NCBI GenBank assembly: GCA_900544865.1
Contig: UQXA01000031.1
Coordinates: 1-26,904, forward strand
Direction of reading: 5' to 3'
DNA length: 26,904 nt
Origin: an uncultured Collinsella sp.
Lineage (GTDB): Bacteria; Actinomycetota; Coriobacteriia; Coriobacteriales; Coriobacteriaceae
Position 1 is the first letter of the stretch, and each line of letters begins with the position of its first letter. Both the position numbers and the translations under genes were made by a program. Positions 17,148-26,059 of this stretch are shown one piece after another. The notes beneath the pieces were generated by a model. That model was not told where the DNA came from, ran no database searches, and saw only the letters and a program-made list of their open reading frames with translations.

Positions 17148-18008
17148 GTGGTTATCAAGCGAGTTTTTAACAACAACGTCGCAATGGTCACTTCGGACGA
17201 TGGCTCCGAGCTCATCGTCATCGGTCGAGGCCTCTGCTTTGGTCGCCATGCCGGCGATGCCATCGATGAGACGTCGGTCGAAAAGACCTACGCGTTGCAG
17301 GAGGGAACTTCTCAGGATTCGCGTACGATTGACCGCTTGGCACATCTTTTGGAGTCCATCCCCACCGTCAACCTCGTGATTTCCGAGGAAATCGTTCAGA
17401 TGCTTCGTCGAGAGCTCAATGTCGACATCAACGATAAGATCCTCATCGCTCTCGCAGACCATATCAGCCTTGCTTTGGAGCGCGAGCGCAAGGGCGTCTC
17501 CTGTGAGAATCCGTTGCTGCTCGAGATCCAGCAGTTCTATCGCAAGGAGTATGCACTTGCGGGCCGTGCTCTGCAGATTATCAAGGAGTATATGGGCATC
17601 CAGATGAGCGAAGAAGAGCAGGGTTTCATTACGCTGCATATCGTCAACGCCACCATGCCGCAACGCTCTGACCGTCTGATTGTTTCGGTCCAGCTTGTTC
17701 GCGACGTGCTCGCGATTGTTTCTGAGCGCTATTCTACGACCCTCGATGGCACCTCGCTGCCTTACGAACGTTTCGTTCGCCACTTGCAGTTTTTCGCACA
17801 GCGAGCGCTCGATCCTGCGGCCGGGCAAATCAACGGAGACGCGCTGTTCCGAATCGATGAAACGGCGTATCCGCGTGCATTCTCATGCGCGGACGCCATA
17901 GCCGCTCACTTGTCGTCTACCTATAACGTTGTCGTTACCGATGCTGAGAAGAGTTATCTCGCATATCACATTGTTAACCTGCTTGGAGAACCTGGTCTCT
18001 TGGCATAA
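17148..18008 (+). CDS. licT: LicT/BglG-type transcriptional antiterminator, 286 aa
   Basis: Residues 1-57 are the RNA-binding CAT domain (MVIKRVFNNNVAMV, then GRGLCFGR). Two PRD regulatory domains follow, with the four conserved histidines at His 105, His 164, His 212 and His 274. PTS phosphorylation of these sites tells the protein whether sugar is being imported. When active it binds a leader hairpin and blocks termination. The GTG start at 17148 makes the N-terminus match the family; the frame extends to GTG 17136. It lies 18 bp after the EIIA gene and its likely target is the leader at 16504-16590. Confidence 0.92.
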   Translation: MVIKRVFNNNVAMVTSDDGSELIVIGRGLCFGRHAGDAIDETSVEKTYALQEGTSQDSRTIDRLAHLLESIPTVNLVISEEIVQMLRRELNVDINDKILIALADHISLALERERKGVSCENPLLLEIQQFYRKEYALAGRALQIIKEYMGIQMSEEEQGFITLHIVNATMPQRSDRLIVSVQLVRDVLAIVSERYSTTLDGTSLPYERFVRHLQFFAQRALDPAAGQINGDALFRIDETAYPRAFSCADAIAAHLSSTYNVVVTDAEKSYLAYHIVNLLGEPGLLA

Positions 18009-18101
18009 CGTGCCCACACATCGATTGATATAAGGCAGGGCTTACGGTCTTGCCCAGGGCACATCTGTCTTAATTTGCGGAAAAGGAAGGGGAGTACCGC
18101 T

Positions 18102-19718
18102 ATGACCGCAAAAAAGAAGTTCAATTTCAAAGCGCCGTTGGAGGTGTTCGCGAAGTCGATAGTCCAGCCGATGATGTATCTCTCGGTTGCCGGCATCCTG
18201 CTCATCGTGGGCATCATTCTGACCAACAAGACCATCTGCGCTTTGGTCCCCGTACTGGGCTCCGGTCCGTTCCAGCTTGTGGGCGCCGTTGTCTATCAGT
18301 CGCTGATGTTTATCATCAACAACCTCTCGATTCTGTTCTGCGTGGGCATCGCCGGCGCCATGGCAAAGAAGAACAAGGGCCATGCTTCGCTGATCGCCCT
18401 GATGTCGTTCTTCCTGTTCCTGCAGACTAACAACATCGTGCTCAACGCCACCGGCTCTCTTGCCGATGCGAGCGGCATGCTCGGTCTTACCGGAACCGGC
18501 CAGGCCACCGTTATGGGCATTCAGGTGCTCGATACCGGCGTGTTCGGCGGCATCATCCTGGGCTGCATTACCGGTGCCGTGTTCAACAAGTACTCGAACA
18601 AGCAGTTCCCCATTGCCCTTTCGATGTTCTCGGGCGTTCGCTTCCCGTTCCTGATCATGATCATCATTTCCTGGATCATGGGCGCTGGCTTCTGCATCGT
18701 TTGGCCTCCGGTTCAGGGTGCCATCTCCTCCGTTGCCGGCATCATTAAGGAGTCGGGCAACATCGGTCTGTTTATCTACGGCATGCTCAACAAGCTGCTC
18801 GTTCCCACCGGTCTGCACCACCTCATCTACACCCCGTTCCAGTTCTCCGATGTGGGCGGCACCCTGACGCTGGGCGATCAGGTTATCGCCGGTGCCTACC
18901 CCATCCGTGTTGCCGAGATGGCAATGACGGGCCAGCCCTTCTCCGATAGCACCTACTTCAACAGCTACACCTTCAACAACCTGTGGCCCTACATCGGTAT
19001 CGGTCTCGCCTTTATCTTCACCGCTTACAAGGGGAACAAGGATAAGACCAAGGCCGTTATCATCCCGCTGATCATCACCGCCGTGCTCTCCTGTGTCACC
19101 GAGCCCATGGACTTCCTCTTTGTCTTTGCCGCTCCTGTGCTCTTTGTCGTTCACTCGGTTCTTTCCGGCATCTTCCTGGTTCTGCTCAAGGTCCTCTCCG
19201 TGCCCGCTTCGACTGCAGGCGGCATCATTAACATCGTGGTCTCCAACCTGGTCCTGGGCGTCGATAAGACCAACTGGCCGGTTATGCTGGTGCTCGGAGT
19301 CGTCAACGCCGCGCTGTACTTCTTCCTCTTCACCTTCCTCATCAAGAAGCTCAACCTCCACACGCCTGGTCGCGAGGAGGAGTCCGAGCTCGCCGAGTCC
19401 GTTGCCGAGGGCGAGGCCGCCGCATCTGTTGCGGTGAAGCAGGGCGCTGTTGCCGCGGCTCCCGCAGAGGGCGTCGATGCTGGCATTGCCGACCTGGTCG
19501 CAGGTCTTGGCGGCAAGGACAACATCGAGGAGCTCGAGAACTGCTTTACGCGTCTCCGCGTGAACGTTAAGAACCCGGACCTCATCGATGAGAGCCTCAT
19601 CAACCACGTGCCCAACAGCGGCATCAACCGCAACGGCAACAATATCCAGATCATCTTTGGCATGAAGGTCGCCGAGATGCGCGACAAGGTCGAAAACGCA
19701 ATTGAGAAGGAGCAGTAA
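18102..19718 (+). CDS. PTS EIICB alpha-glucoside (maltose-like) permease, 538 aa
   Basis: The membrane component that imports and phosphorylates the sugar. About ten hydrophobic segments fill residues 15-425, with the EIIC signatures LNKLLVPTGLHHLIYTPF and TEPMDFLFVFAAP. A charged Ala/Glu-rich linker leads to a C-terminal EIIB domain with the phosphorylated Cys 481 (ELENCFTRLRV). The EIIC sequence belongs to the glucose/alpha-glucoside branch. ATG 18102 has GGGGAG seven bases upstream. The 93-bp gap from licT has short complementary runs but no clear terminator. The GH4 enzyme 3 bp downstream indicates alpha-glucosides as substrate. Confidence 0.92.
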   Translation: MTAKKKFNFKAPLEVFAKSIVQPMMYLSVAGILLIVGIILTNKTICALVPVLGSGPFQLVGAVVYQSLMFIINNLSILFCVGIAGAMAKKNKGHASLIALMSFFLFLQTNNIVLNATGSLADASGMLGLTGTGQATVMGIQVLDTGVFGGIILGCITGAVFNKYSNKQFPIALSMFSGVRFPFLIMIIISWIMGAGFCIVWPPVQGAISSVAGIIKESGNIGLFIYGMLNKLLVPTGLHHLIYTPFQFSDVGGTLTLGDQVIAGAYPIRVAEMAMTGQPFSDSTYFNSYTFNNLWPYIGIGLAFIFTAYKGNKDKTKAVIIPLIITAVLSCVTEPMDFLFVFAAPVLFVVHSVLSGIFLVLLKVLSVPASTAGGIINIVVSNLVLGVDKTNWPVMLVLGVVNAALYFFLFTFLIKKLNLHTPGREEESELAESVAEGEAAASVAVKQGAVAAAPAEGVDAGIADLVAGLGGKDNIEELENCFTRLRVNVKNPDLIDESLINHVPNSGINRNGNNIQIIFGMKVAEMRDKVENAIEKEQ

Positions 19719-19721
19719 ACA

Positions 19722-21104
19722 ATGATCATTACTCTGTGTGGTGGCGGATCCACCTTTACCCCCGGCATCGTCAAGTCCATCGCTCTGCGCAAGGACGAGC
19801 TCGACGTTGACGAGATTCGTCTGTACGACATCAATGAGGAGCGCCAGCGCAAGATCGGCGTGCTTGTGGATTGGATTTTGCACGAGGACCTCGGCCTGGA
19901 CATCAAGCTCACGGTGACCACCGACAAAAAGACGGCATTTACCGACGCCAGCTTCGTGTTTGCCCAGATGCGCGTGGGCGGCTACGCCATGCGCGAGCAG
20001 GACGAGAAGATTCCGCTGCGTCACGGCTGCGTGGGTCAGGAGACCTGCGGTTGCGGCGGCCTTGCCTATGGCATGCGCACCATCTTCCCCATGGTCGAGC
20101 TGATCGATGACGTTGAGAAGTACGCCAAGAAGGACTACTGGATTCTCAACTACTCCAACCCTGCCGCCATCGTCTCCGAGGGCTGCCGTGTGCTGCGTCC
20201 CAACGCTCGCATCATCAACATCTGCGACATGCCGATCGCAATCATCGACGTGGTTTGCGCCGCGCTCGATATCGACAAGAAGGATGTCGAGTACGATTAC
20301 TTTGGCCTCAACCACTTTGGTTGGTTCACCTCGATTCGCCACAAGGGCGAGGAGGTGCTCCCGCAGCTGCGCGAGTACATCAAGGAGCATGAGATCCTGC
20401 TGCCCGATTCCTACCTCAAGGGCATGGGCTCGCTCATGGCAAAGAAGCCCGAGGAGGCCACCGACGAGCATCCCGAGCAGAACCGTCACACCAAGGGCAG
20501 CTGGTATTACGTCTGGAAGGGCGAGTACGAGATCATGGAGTGCTTCCCGGAGTACCTGCCCAACACGTATCTGAACTACTACCTGCAGCAGAAGGAGTTC
20601 GTCGAGCACTCCAACCCCGAGCGCACCCGTGCTAACGAGGTTGAGGAGACGCGTGAGAAGAACCTCTTTGATGGTATCGACCATTACGAGAAGACGGGCG
20701 AGATCGACGAGAGCACGTTCTATGCGGGCAGCCACGGCGACTGGATTGCCGATCTGGCTATCGCTCTGAAGAACGACACCAAGCAGCGCTTCCTGGTCAT
20801 TTGCGAGAACAAGGGCGCCATCCCCAACATGCCCTACGACGCTATGGTCGAGCTGCCTGCCTACATTGGCAAGAACGGCCCCGAGGTCATCAGCCGCGAC
20901 AACATTCCGCTGTTCCAGCAGGGCCTCATGATGCAGCAGCTGAACTCCGAGAAGCTCATTGTCGAGGCTACGATCGAGGGTTCGTACGAGAAGGCGCTTA
21001 AGGCCTTTACGCTCAACAAGACCGTGCCGTCGATGAAGGTCGCCAAGGAGGTTCTCGACGACATGATCGAGGCCAACAAGGGTTACTGGCCCGAGCTTAA
21101 GTAA
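19722..21104 (+). CDS. GH4 6-phospho-alpha-glucosidase, 460 aa
   Basis: Cleaves phosphorylated alpha-glucosides delivered by the PTS, using NAD+ and a divalent metal in an oxidation-elimination mechanism. The N-terminus has the NAD site (LCGGGSTFTPG, 5-15). CDMP at 168-171 is the signature that separates alpha- from beta-specific GH4 enzymes, with Cys 168 as a metal ligand and Asp 169 as catalytic acid. His 198 in GLNHFGW is a second metal ligand. Length is typical. It follows the EIICB stop by 3 bases (AGGAG upstream), so translation is coupled. A 16-bp hairpin closes the operon. Confidence 0.95.
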   Translation: MIITLCGGGSTFTPGIVKSIALRKDELDVDEIRLYDINEERQRKIGVLVDWILHEDLGLDIKLTVTTDKKTAFTDASFVFAQMRVGGYAMREQDEKIPLRHGCVGQETCGCGGLAYGMRTIFPMVELIDDVEKYAKKDYWILNYSNPAAIVSEGCRVLRPNARIINICDMPIAIIDVVCAALDIDKKDVEYDYFGLNHFGWFTSIRHKGEEVLPQLREYIKEHEILLPDSYLKGMGSLMAKKPEEATDEHPEQNRHTKGSWYYVWKGEYEIMECFPEYLPNTYLNYYLQQKEFVEHSNPERTRANEVEETREKNLFDGIDHYEKTGEIDESTFYAGSHGDWIADLAIALKNDTKQRFLVICENKGAIPNMPYDAMVELPAYIGKNGPEVISRDNIPLFQQGLMMQQLNSEKLIVEATIEGSYEKALKAFTLNKTVPSMKVAKEVLDDMIEANKGYWPELK

Positions 21105-21136
21105 AAGCAACAGGGTCGCTGGCCGCATGCCTGAAG

Positions 21137-21174
21137 CAATGCCCCGCCCACGTGATTGCGTGGGCGGGGCATTG
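21137..21174 (+). terminator. Hairpin terminator of the PTS operon
   Basis: CAATGCCCCGCCCACG (21137-21152) pairs perfectly with CGTGGGCGGGGCATTG (21159-21174), with a 6-base loop. The tail TCGTTT has only a short T-run. Confidence 0.85.
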
Positions 21175-21192
21175 TCGTTTGGTAACGCGTTT

Positions 21193-21296
21193 TATCAAAT
21201 ATGGCATTTATCTGCGATAATGTTCATTTTCACCGCTGATGGTGACATTTCATACCGCCTGCCGAACTGCGTGGAGACCTAACAACTTTATAGGTC
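21193..21296 (+). promoter_or_regulatory. Probable promoter and inverted repeat upstream of the hydrogenase operon
   Basis: TGC-GATAAT at 21213-21221 is an extended -10 box; the -35 is weak. Downstream are two dyads: TCACC-GCTGAT-GGTGA at about 21230-21245 and GACCTA (21276-21281) with TAGGTC (21291-21296). They could bind a redox or anaerobiosis regulator. A GCCCGG/CCGGGC hairpin at 21320-21339 lies in the leader. Confidence 0.45.
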
Positions 21297-21360
21297 AGTG
21301 TTGTGCGTGTAGCAATTTCGCCCGGCCTCGCCTCCGGGCTGCCATGTGAGAGGGGATCTT

Positions 21361-23193
21361 ATGGCTCGACTGCACGTAATGGAACGCAGCCACGCTCAGG
21401 CCGTCATGGACGACCTGCACGATGCACTCGGACGTCGTCTGGCGGTGAGTTCACTCGCCCCGTGCCCCGTCGAGTTTACGGCGGCGCTCGTCAACCTGTG
21501 CTCCACCCAGAGCTGCGGCAAGTGCACGCCCTGCCGCGTGGGCCTGAGCGCGCTGAGCGACCTGCTCGCCGATGTGCTCGAGGGCCGCGCCGACGAGTCC
21601 ACGCTCAACTTGATTGAGCGCACGGCCCGCACCATCTACCTTTCGAGCGACTGCGCCATCGGCTACGAAGCTGGCGCCATGGCACTCACGGCCATTCGCG
21701 GCTTCCGCGACGATTTTGAGCACCACATCCGCGAGCGCTCCTGCGGCTTTGACCGCGAGGCTCGCGTCCCGTGTGTCTCGGGCTGCCCGGCGCACGTCGA
21801 CATTCCTGGTTACATCTCGCTCGTCGAGGCAGGCCGTTATGCCGACGCCGTCAAGGTCATCCGCAAGAACAACCCGCTACCGCTCGTCTGTGGCCTGGTG
21901 TGCGAGCATCCCTGCGAGATGCATTGCCGCCGCGGCATGGTCGACGACCCCATGAACATCCTCGCCCTCAAGCGCTTTGCCGTTGAACACAGTGACCTCA
22001 ACGACCATAAGCCGCATGTAGTGGACAACACCGGTAAGCGCATCGCCGTGATCGGCGGCGGTCCGGCCGGCCTTTCCTGCGCCTACTACCTGGCCGTGAT
22101 GGGCCATAAGGTGACCATTTTTGAGCAGCGCCACCACCTGGGCGGCATGCTGCGTTACGGCATCCCCAGCTATCGTCTGCCGCGCGAGCGCCTGCAGGCC
22201 GAGATCGACTGGATCTTGAGCGCCGGCATCGACGTGGAACTCGACCACTCCGTGAGCGGCGAGGAGCTCACCCGCCTGCGCGACGAGTTCGATGCCGTCT
22301 ACCTGGCCATCGGTGCCCACAGCGATAAGAAGCTCGGCCTTCCGGGCGAAGAGGCGCCCGGCGTGGAGTCGGCCGTCAAGATGCTGCGTGCCATTGGAGA
22401 CGACGAGCTGCCCGACCTGAGCGGCCAGCGCGTGTGCGTCATCGGCGGCGGCAACGTGGCCATGGACGTGGCCCGCTCTGCCGTGCGCTGTGGTGCCGAA
22501 AAGGTGAGCATTGTCTACCGCCGCCGCATCTGCGATATGACGGCCCAGGACGCCGAGATTGCCGGTGCCCAGGCCGAGGGCTGCGAGGTTCTGGAGCTCA
22601 CGGCCCCGCTCGGTATTGAGACGGGCGAGGACGGACGCGTGAGCGGCCTGCGCGTACAGCCGCAGATTATCGGCGAGCCCCGCCGCGGGCGCCCGGCCCC
22701 GCGTGCCGCCGCCACGCCCGAGCAGGTCATTCCCTGCGAGCGCGTGTTCGTTGCCATTGGACAGGACATCGATTCCAAGCCGTTTGAGGACATGGGCATT
22801 GCCTGCAAGTGGGGCTGCATCGTCACCGATTCGGACGGCGCCGTGCCCAACTTCGATGGCCTCTTTAGCGGCGGTGACTGCCAGACCGGCCCCGCCACCG
22901 TCATCCGAGCCATCAATGCCGGCCGCGTGGCTTCGGCAAACATCGACCGCTACCTTGGTTTCGACCACAAGATCAAGCTCGAGGTTGAGCTGCCGACCGT
23001 CCAGTTTAAGGGCAAGCATGAGTGCGGCCGCTGCGAGCTGGGTGAGCGCGAGGCCGGCGAGCGTATTCACGATTGGAATCTGGTCGAGCAGGGCCTTACC
23101 GAGGAGGAGGCTCGCCAGGAGGCAAGCCGCTGCCTGCGTTGCGACCACTTTGGCTTTGGCGCGTTCCGCGGAGGGAGGAACCTGGAATGGTAG
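21361..23193 (+). CDS. NAD(P)-binding flavoprotein, NuoF-cluster/GltD-like, 610 aa
   Basis: The N-terminal part (about 40-125) resembles the C-terminal [4Fe-4S] domain of NuoF: SCGKCTPC gives Cys 52, 55 and 58, with Cys 98 as fourth ligand. The NADH/FMN part of NuoF is absent. From 138 it matches the GltD/NfnB family: the ferredoxin-like cysteines in CVSGCPAHVDIPG and CGLVCEHPCEMHC, the FAD loop GGGPAGL at 232-238 and the NAD(P) loop GGGNVAMD at 362-369. Two more CxxC motifs lie near 555 and 591. ATG 21361 has AGGGG five bases upstream. Its 3' end overlaps the hydrogenase gene by 7 bp. It probably links NAD(P)H and the hydrogenase. Confidence 0.9.
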   Translation: MARLHVMERSHAQAVMDDLHDALGRRLAVSSLAPCPVEFTAALVNLCSTQSCGKCTPCRVGLSALSDLLADVLEGRADESTLNLIERTARTIYLSSDCAIGYEAGAMALTAIRGFRDDFEHHIRERSCGFDREARVPCVSGCPAHVDIPGYISLVEAGRYADAVKVIRKNNPLPLVCGLVCEHPCEMHCRRGMVDDPMNILALKRFAVEHSDLNDHKPHVVDNTGKRIAVIGGGPAGLSCAYYLAVMGHKVTIFEQRHHLGGMLRYGIPSYRLPRERLQAEIDWILSAGIDVELDHSVSGEELTRLRDEFDAVYLAIGAHSDKKLGLPGEEAPGVESAVKMLRAIGDDELPDLSGQRVCVIGGGNVAMDVARSAVRCGAEKVSIVYRRRICDMTAQDAEIAGAQAEGCEVLELTAPLGIETGEDGRVSGLRVQPQIIGEPRRGRPAPRAAATPEQVIPCERVFVAIGQDIDSKPFEDMGIACKWGCIVTDSDGAVPNFDGLFSGGDCQTGPATVIRAINAGRVASANIDRYLGFDHKIKLEVELPTVQFKGKHECGRCELGEREAGERIHDWNLVEQGLTEEEARQEASRCLRCDHFGFGAFRGGRNLEW

Positions 23194-24998
23194 AGCTCAA
23201 CAAAACCACCGTCGGCGACAACAGCGAAAACGGAGTGCACAACATGGTCAGGCTCATTATCGATAAATGCGAAGTCGTGGTACCCGAGCACACCACGATC
23301 CTGAACGCGGCCAAGTCCGTCGGCATCCAGATTCCCACCCTGTGCTACCTGCGCGATCTGAACGAGATCGGCGGCTGCCGCGTGTGCGTGGTCGAGGTCG
23401 AGGGCTGCGACCAGCTGGTTGCCGCCTGCAACAACTACGTGCTCGACGGCATGGTGGTCCACACTAACAGCCCCAAAGCCCGCGAGGCGCGCCGCACCAA
23501 CGTGCAGCTGCTGCTGTCCCAGCACGATTCGCAGTGCACGAGCTGCGTGCGCAGCGGCAACTGCAACCTGCAGACCATCGCCAACGACCTGGGCATTTTC
23601 TATCTGCCGTATCAAAGGCATTTGGCGGGCGAGGGCTGGGATTTCGATTTTCCCATCATCCGCGAAAACGACAAGTGCATTAAATGCATGCGCTGTATCA
23701 AGGTGTGCGAGAGCGTGCAGGGGCTAGGGATTTGGGACCTGACCAACCGCGCCACGCATACCGCCGTGGGTACCCGCGGGCGCGCGCCGATCGGCAAGAC
23801 CGATTGCGTCGCGTGCGGCCAGTGCATAACGCATTGCCCGACGGGCGCACTGCGCGAGCGCGACGATACCGAGACCGTGTTCGATGCTCTCGCCGATCCC
23901 GACAAGATCGTGCTGGTGCAGATTGCGCCGGCCGTGCGCAGCGCCTGGGGCGAGGAGCTCGGCATATCTCGCGAGGAGGCTACCGTTGAGCGCCTGGCTT
24001 GCGCGCTGCGCCGCGTTGGCTTTGAGTACGTGTTCGATACCGATTTCTCGGCCGACCTCACCATTATGGAGGAGGGCTCCGAGCTGCTCGAGCGCCTGGG
24101 TGCCGCCGCCAAGGGCGAGGGCGACAGCCGCGGCTGGCCCATGTTTACGAGCTGCTGCCCGGGCTGGGTGCGCTTTGTGAAGGCGCGCTATCCGGAGTTT
24201 GTCGACAGCCTGTCCACGTCCAAGTCGCCGCAGCAGATGTTCGGCGCTATTGCCAAGACGTACTACGCCAAGGTGCTGGGCGTGGAGCCCGAGCGTCTGT
24301 TCGTGGTGTCCGTGATGCCGTGCACGGCAAAGAAGGCCGAGTGTGCGCTGCCGAGCATGGTGGGCGAGGGCGGTGCGCCCGATGTGGACGTTGCGCTGAC
24401 GGTGCGCGAGATGGTGCGCATGATCCGCGCGAGCCACGTGAGCGTCGACACGCTTATCGAGGAGCCGCTCGATACGCCGCTGGGCTTCGGCACGGGCGCG
24501 GGTGTGACCTTTGGCGCCACGGGCGGCGTGATGGAGGCCGCCGTGCGCTCGGCCTATTACCTGGTGACGGGCAAGAATCCCGACGCCGACTTCTTTACCG
24601 ATGTGCGCGGCCTGGATGGCTGGAAGGAAGCCGTGGCCGATATCGATGGTACCAAGGTGCGCGTCGCGGTGGCGCACGGGCTGGGCAACGCCGCCCGTCT
24701 GCTCGACGCGATTCGCGACGGCCGCGTGAGCTATGACTTCGTCGAGGTCATGGCATGCCCGGGCGGCTGCGTCGGTGGCGGCGGTCAGCCCATCCACGAC
24801 GGCTGCGAGCTGGCAGCCGAGCGCGGTCAGGTGCTCTGGGGCCTCGATGCGAACGCCGAGATTCGCTTCTCGCACGAGAATCCCGATGTCCAGGCGTGCT
24901 ATCGCGAGTTCTTGGGCGAGCCGCTCTCGCCGCTGGCCGAGGAGCTGCTGCATACCGACCATCACGCATGGACGATGCCTAACGAGGGGACGTGCTAG
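23187..24998 (+). CDS. hydA: [FeFe] hydrogenase catalytic subunit, 603 aa
   Basis: Evolves or oxidises H2. Electron-transfer domains come first: a [2Fe-2S] domain with Cys 53, 64, 67 and 81, a His-Cys3 cluster (His 113, Cys 117, 120, 126), and two [4Fe-4S] clusters (Cys 164-174 and Cys 207-217). The H-cluster motifs are intact: TSCCPGW (321-327), MPCTAKKAE (377-385) and MACPGGC (522-528). ATG 23187 overlaps the upstream gene and has GGGAGGA seven bases before it; ATG 23244, at the start of the [2Fe-2S] domain, is an alternative. The domain order is that of the NAD(P)-linked HndD/HydA hydrogenases. The maturases HydE, F and G are not in this window. Confidence 0.95.
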   Translation: MVELNKTTVGDNSENGVHNMVRLIIDKCEVVVPEHTTILNAAKSVGIQIPTLCYLRDLNEIGGCRVCVVEVEGCDQLVAACNNYVLDGMVVHTNSPKAREARRTNVQLLLSQHDSQCTSCVRSGNCNLQTIANDLGIFYLPYQRHLAGEGWDFDFPIIRENDKCIKCMRCIKVCESVQGLGIWDLTNRATHTAVGTRGRAPIGKTDCVACGQCITHCPTGALRERDDTETVFDALADPDKIVLVQIAPAVRSAWGEELGISREEATVERLACALRRVGFEYVFDTDFSADLTIMEEGSELLERLGAAAKGEGDSRGWPMFTSCCPGWVRFVKARYPEFVDSLSTSKSPQQMFGAIAKTYYAKVLGVEPERLFVVSVMPCTAKKAECALPSMVGEGGAPDVDVALTVREMVRMIRASHVSVDTLIEEPLDTPLGFGTGAGVTFGATGGVMEAAVRSAYYLVTGKNPDADFFTDVRGLDGWKEAVADIDGTKVRVAVAHGLGNAARLLDAIRDGRVSYDFVEVMACPGGCVGGGGQPIHDGCELAAERGQVLWGLDANAEIRFSHENPDVQACYREFLGEPLSPLAEELLHTDHHAWTMPNEGTC

Positions 24999-25000
24999 CG

Positions 25001-26056
25001 ATGCGCGCGTTTGATTTTGAAATGTCGCGCCGGGGGCTTGCCTCGGCGCTCGCCGCGGGCGCCCTGTCACTTGCGCTCGCGGGCTGTGGCGGCGGGGCTG
25101 CCGGTGCCGGGTCTGCTGCGGGCTCGGCTGCCGCGGACGGCGTCAGTGCCGCCGCAGGGCCGGTCGAGGTGCATGTCGCCTCGCTCAAGGGGCCGACGTC
25201 GATCGGTCTGGTGCGGTTTATGGATCAGGCGGCCGATGGCGAGACGGACAATGAGTTCGACTTTGCGATCAACACTGCCGCCGACGAGATCGTGCCCAAG
25301 GTCATTCAGGGCGATGTCGATATCGCCCTGGTGCCCGCCAACGTGGCGAGCGTGCTCTACAACAAGACCGAGGGAGCGGTGCAGGTCATCGACATCAACA
25401 CGCTGGGCGTGCTGAACGTTGTGACGGGCGACGCGAGTGTGGCCTCGTTTGGCGATCTGGCGGGCCATACTGTCTATATGACGGGCAAGGGCGCCACGCC
25501 GGAGTACGTCATGAACTACCTGCTGGAGCGCGCGGGCTTGGCCGGTCAGGTGACGCTCGAGTTTAAGAGCGAGCCTACCGAGGTGCTCTCGGCTCTGCTT
25601 GCCGACCCGACTGCCGTGGGCGTGCTACCCGAGCCGTTCAAGACGGCGGCCATCGCCAAGAGCGAGGGCAAGCTGTCGGCACCGGTGAGCCTGACCGATG
25701 TGTGGGACGAGCTGGCAGGTGACACGGGTTCGCGCTTGCTGACGGGCGTGACCGTGGTGCGCCGGGCCTTTGCCGAGGAGCATCCCGGGGCCGTGGCGGA
25801 ATTCTTGAGCCGCCACGCGGCGAGTGTGAAGGCCGTGAACGCGGCGCCGGCGGACTGGGCGCAGGCCGTGGTCGATGCGGGCATCGTGGATAACGCCGCG
25901 ACTGCCGAAAAGGCGATTCCCGGGTGCATGCTTGTCTGCCAGACAGGGAAGGATATGAAGGCCGCGCTCGGTGGGTACCTGAAGGTGCTGGCCGATGCGG
26001 ACGCGAGCGCCGTGGGCGGCAAGCTCCCGGCTGATGATTTCTACTACATGGAGTAA
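25001..26056 (+). CDS. ABC transporter substrate-binding lipoprotein, NMT1/SsuA type, 351 aa
   Basis: Extracellular binding protein for an importer of the nitrate/sulfonate/taurine/thiamine-precursor class. The signal peptide has SRRGLAS, a Tat-like twin-arginine, followed by a hydrophobic run and the lipobox LALAGC with Cys 29 as lipid anchor. A small Gly/Ala linker leads to the two-lobed binding fold (PTSIGLVRFMDQA, then GDVDIALVPANVASVLYN). ATG 25001 is 2 bases after the hydrogenase stop, with GAGGGGA ten bases upstream. The permease follows after 3 bases. Substrate is unknown; being co-transcribed with a hydrogenase is notable. Confidence 0.9.
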   Translation: MRAFDFEMSRRGLASALAAGALSLALAGCGGGAAGAGSAAGSAAADGVSAAAGPVEVHVASLKGPTSIGLVRFMDQAADGETDNEFDFAINTAADEIVPKVIQGDVDIALVPANVASVLYNKTEGAVQVIDINTLGVLNVVTGDASVASFGDLAGHTVYMTGKGATPEYVMNYLLERAGLAGQVTLEFKSEPTEVLSALLADPTAVGVLPEPFKTAAIAKSEGKLSAPVSLTDVWDELAGDTGSRLLTGVTVVRRAFAEEHPGAVAEFLSRHAASVKAVNAAPADWAQAVVDAGIVDNAATAEKAIPGCMLVCQTGKDMKAALGGYLKVLADADASAVGGKLPADDFYYME

Positions 26057-26059
26057 CCC

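Noticed and set aside
18042..21128. Minus-strand open frame of 1028 codons
   Set aside because: It is antisense to the EIICB and GH4 genes, which have full motifs. GC-rich codon bias keeps the opposite strand open; it has no ribosome site or domain.
21877..23148. Minus-strand open frame of 423 codons
   Set aside because: Antisense shadow of the flavoprotein gene.
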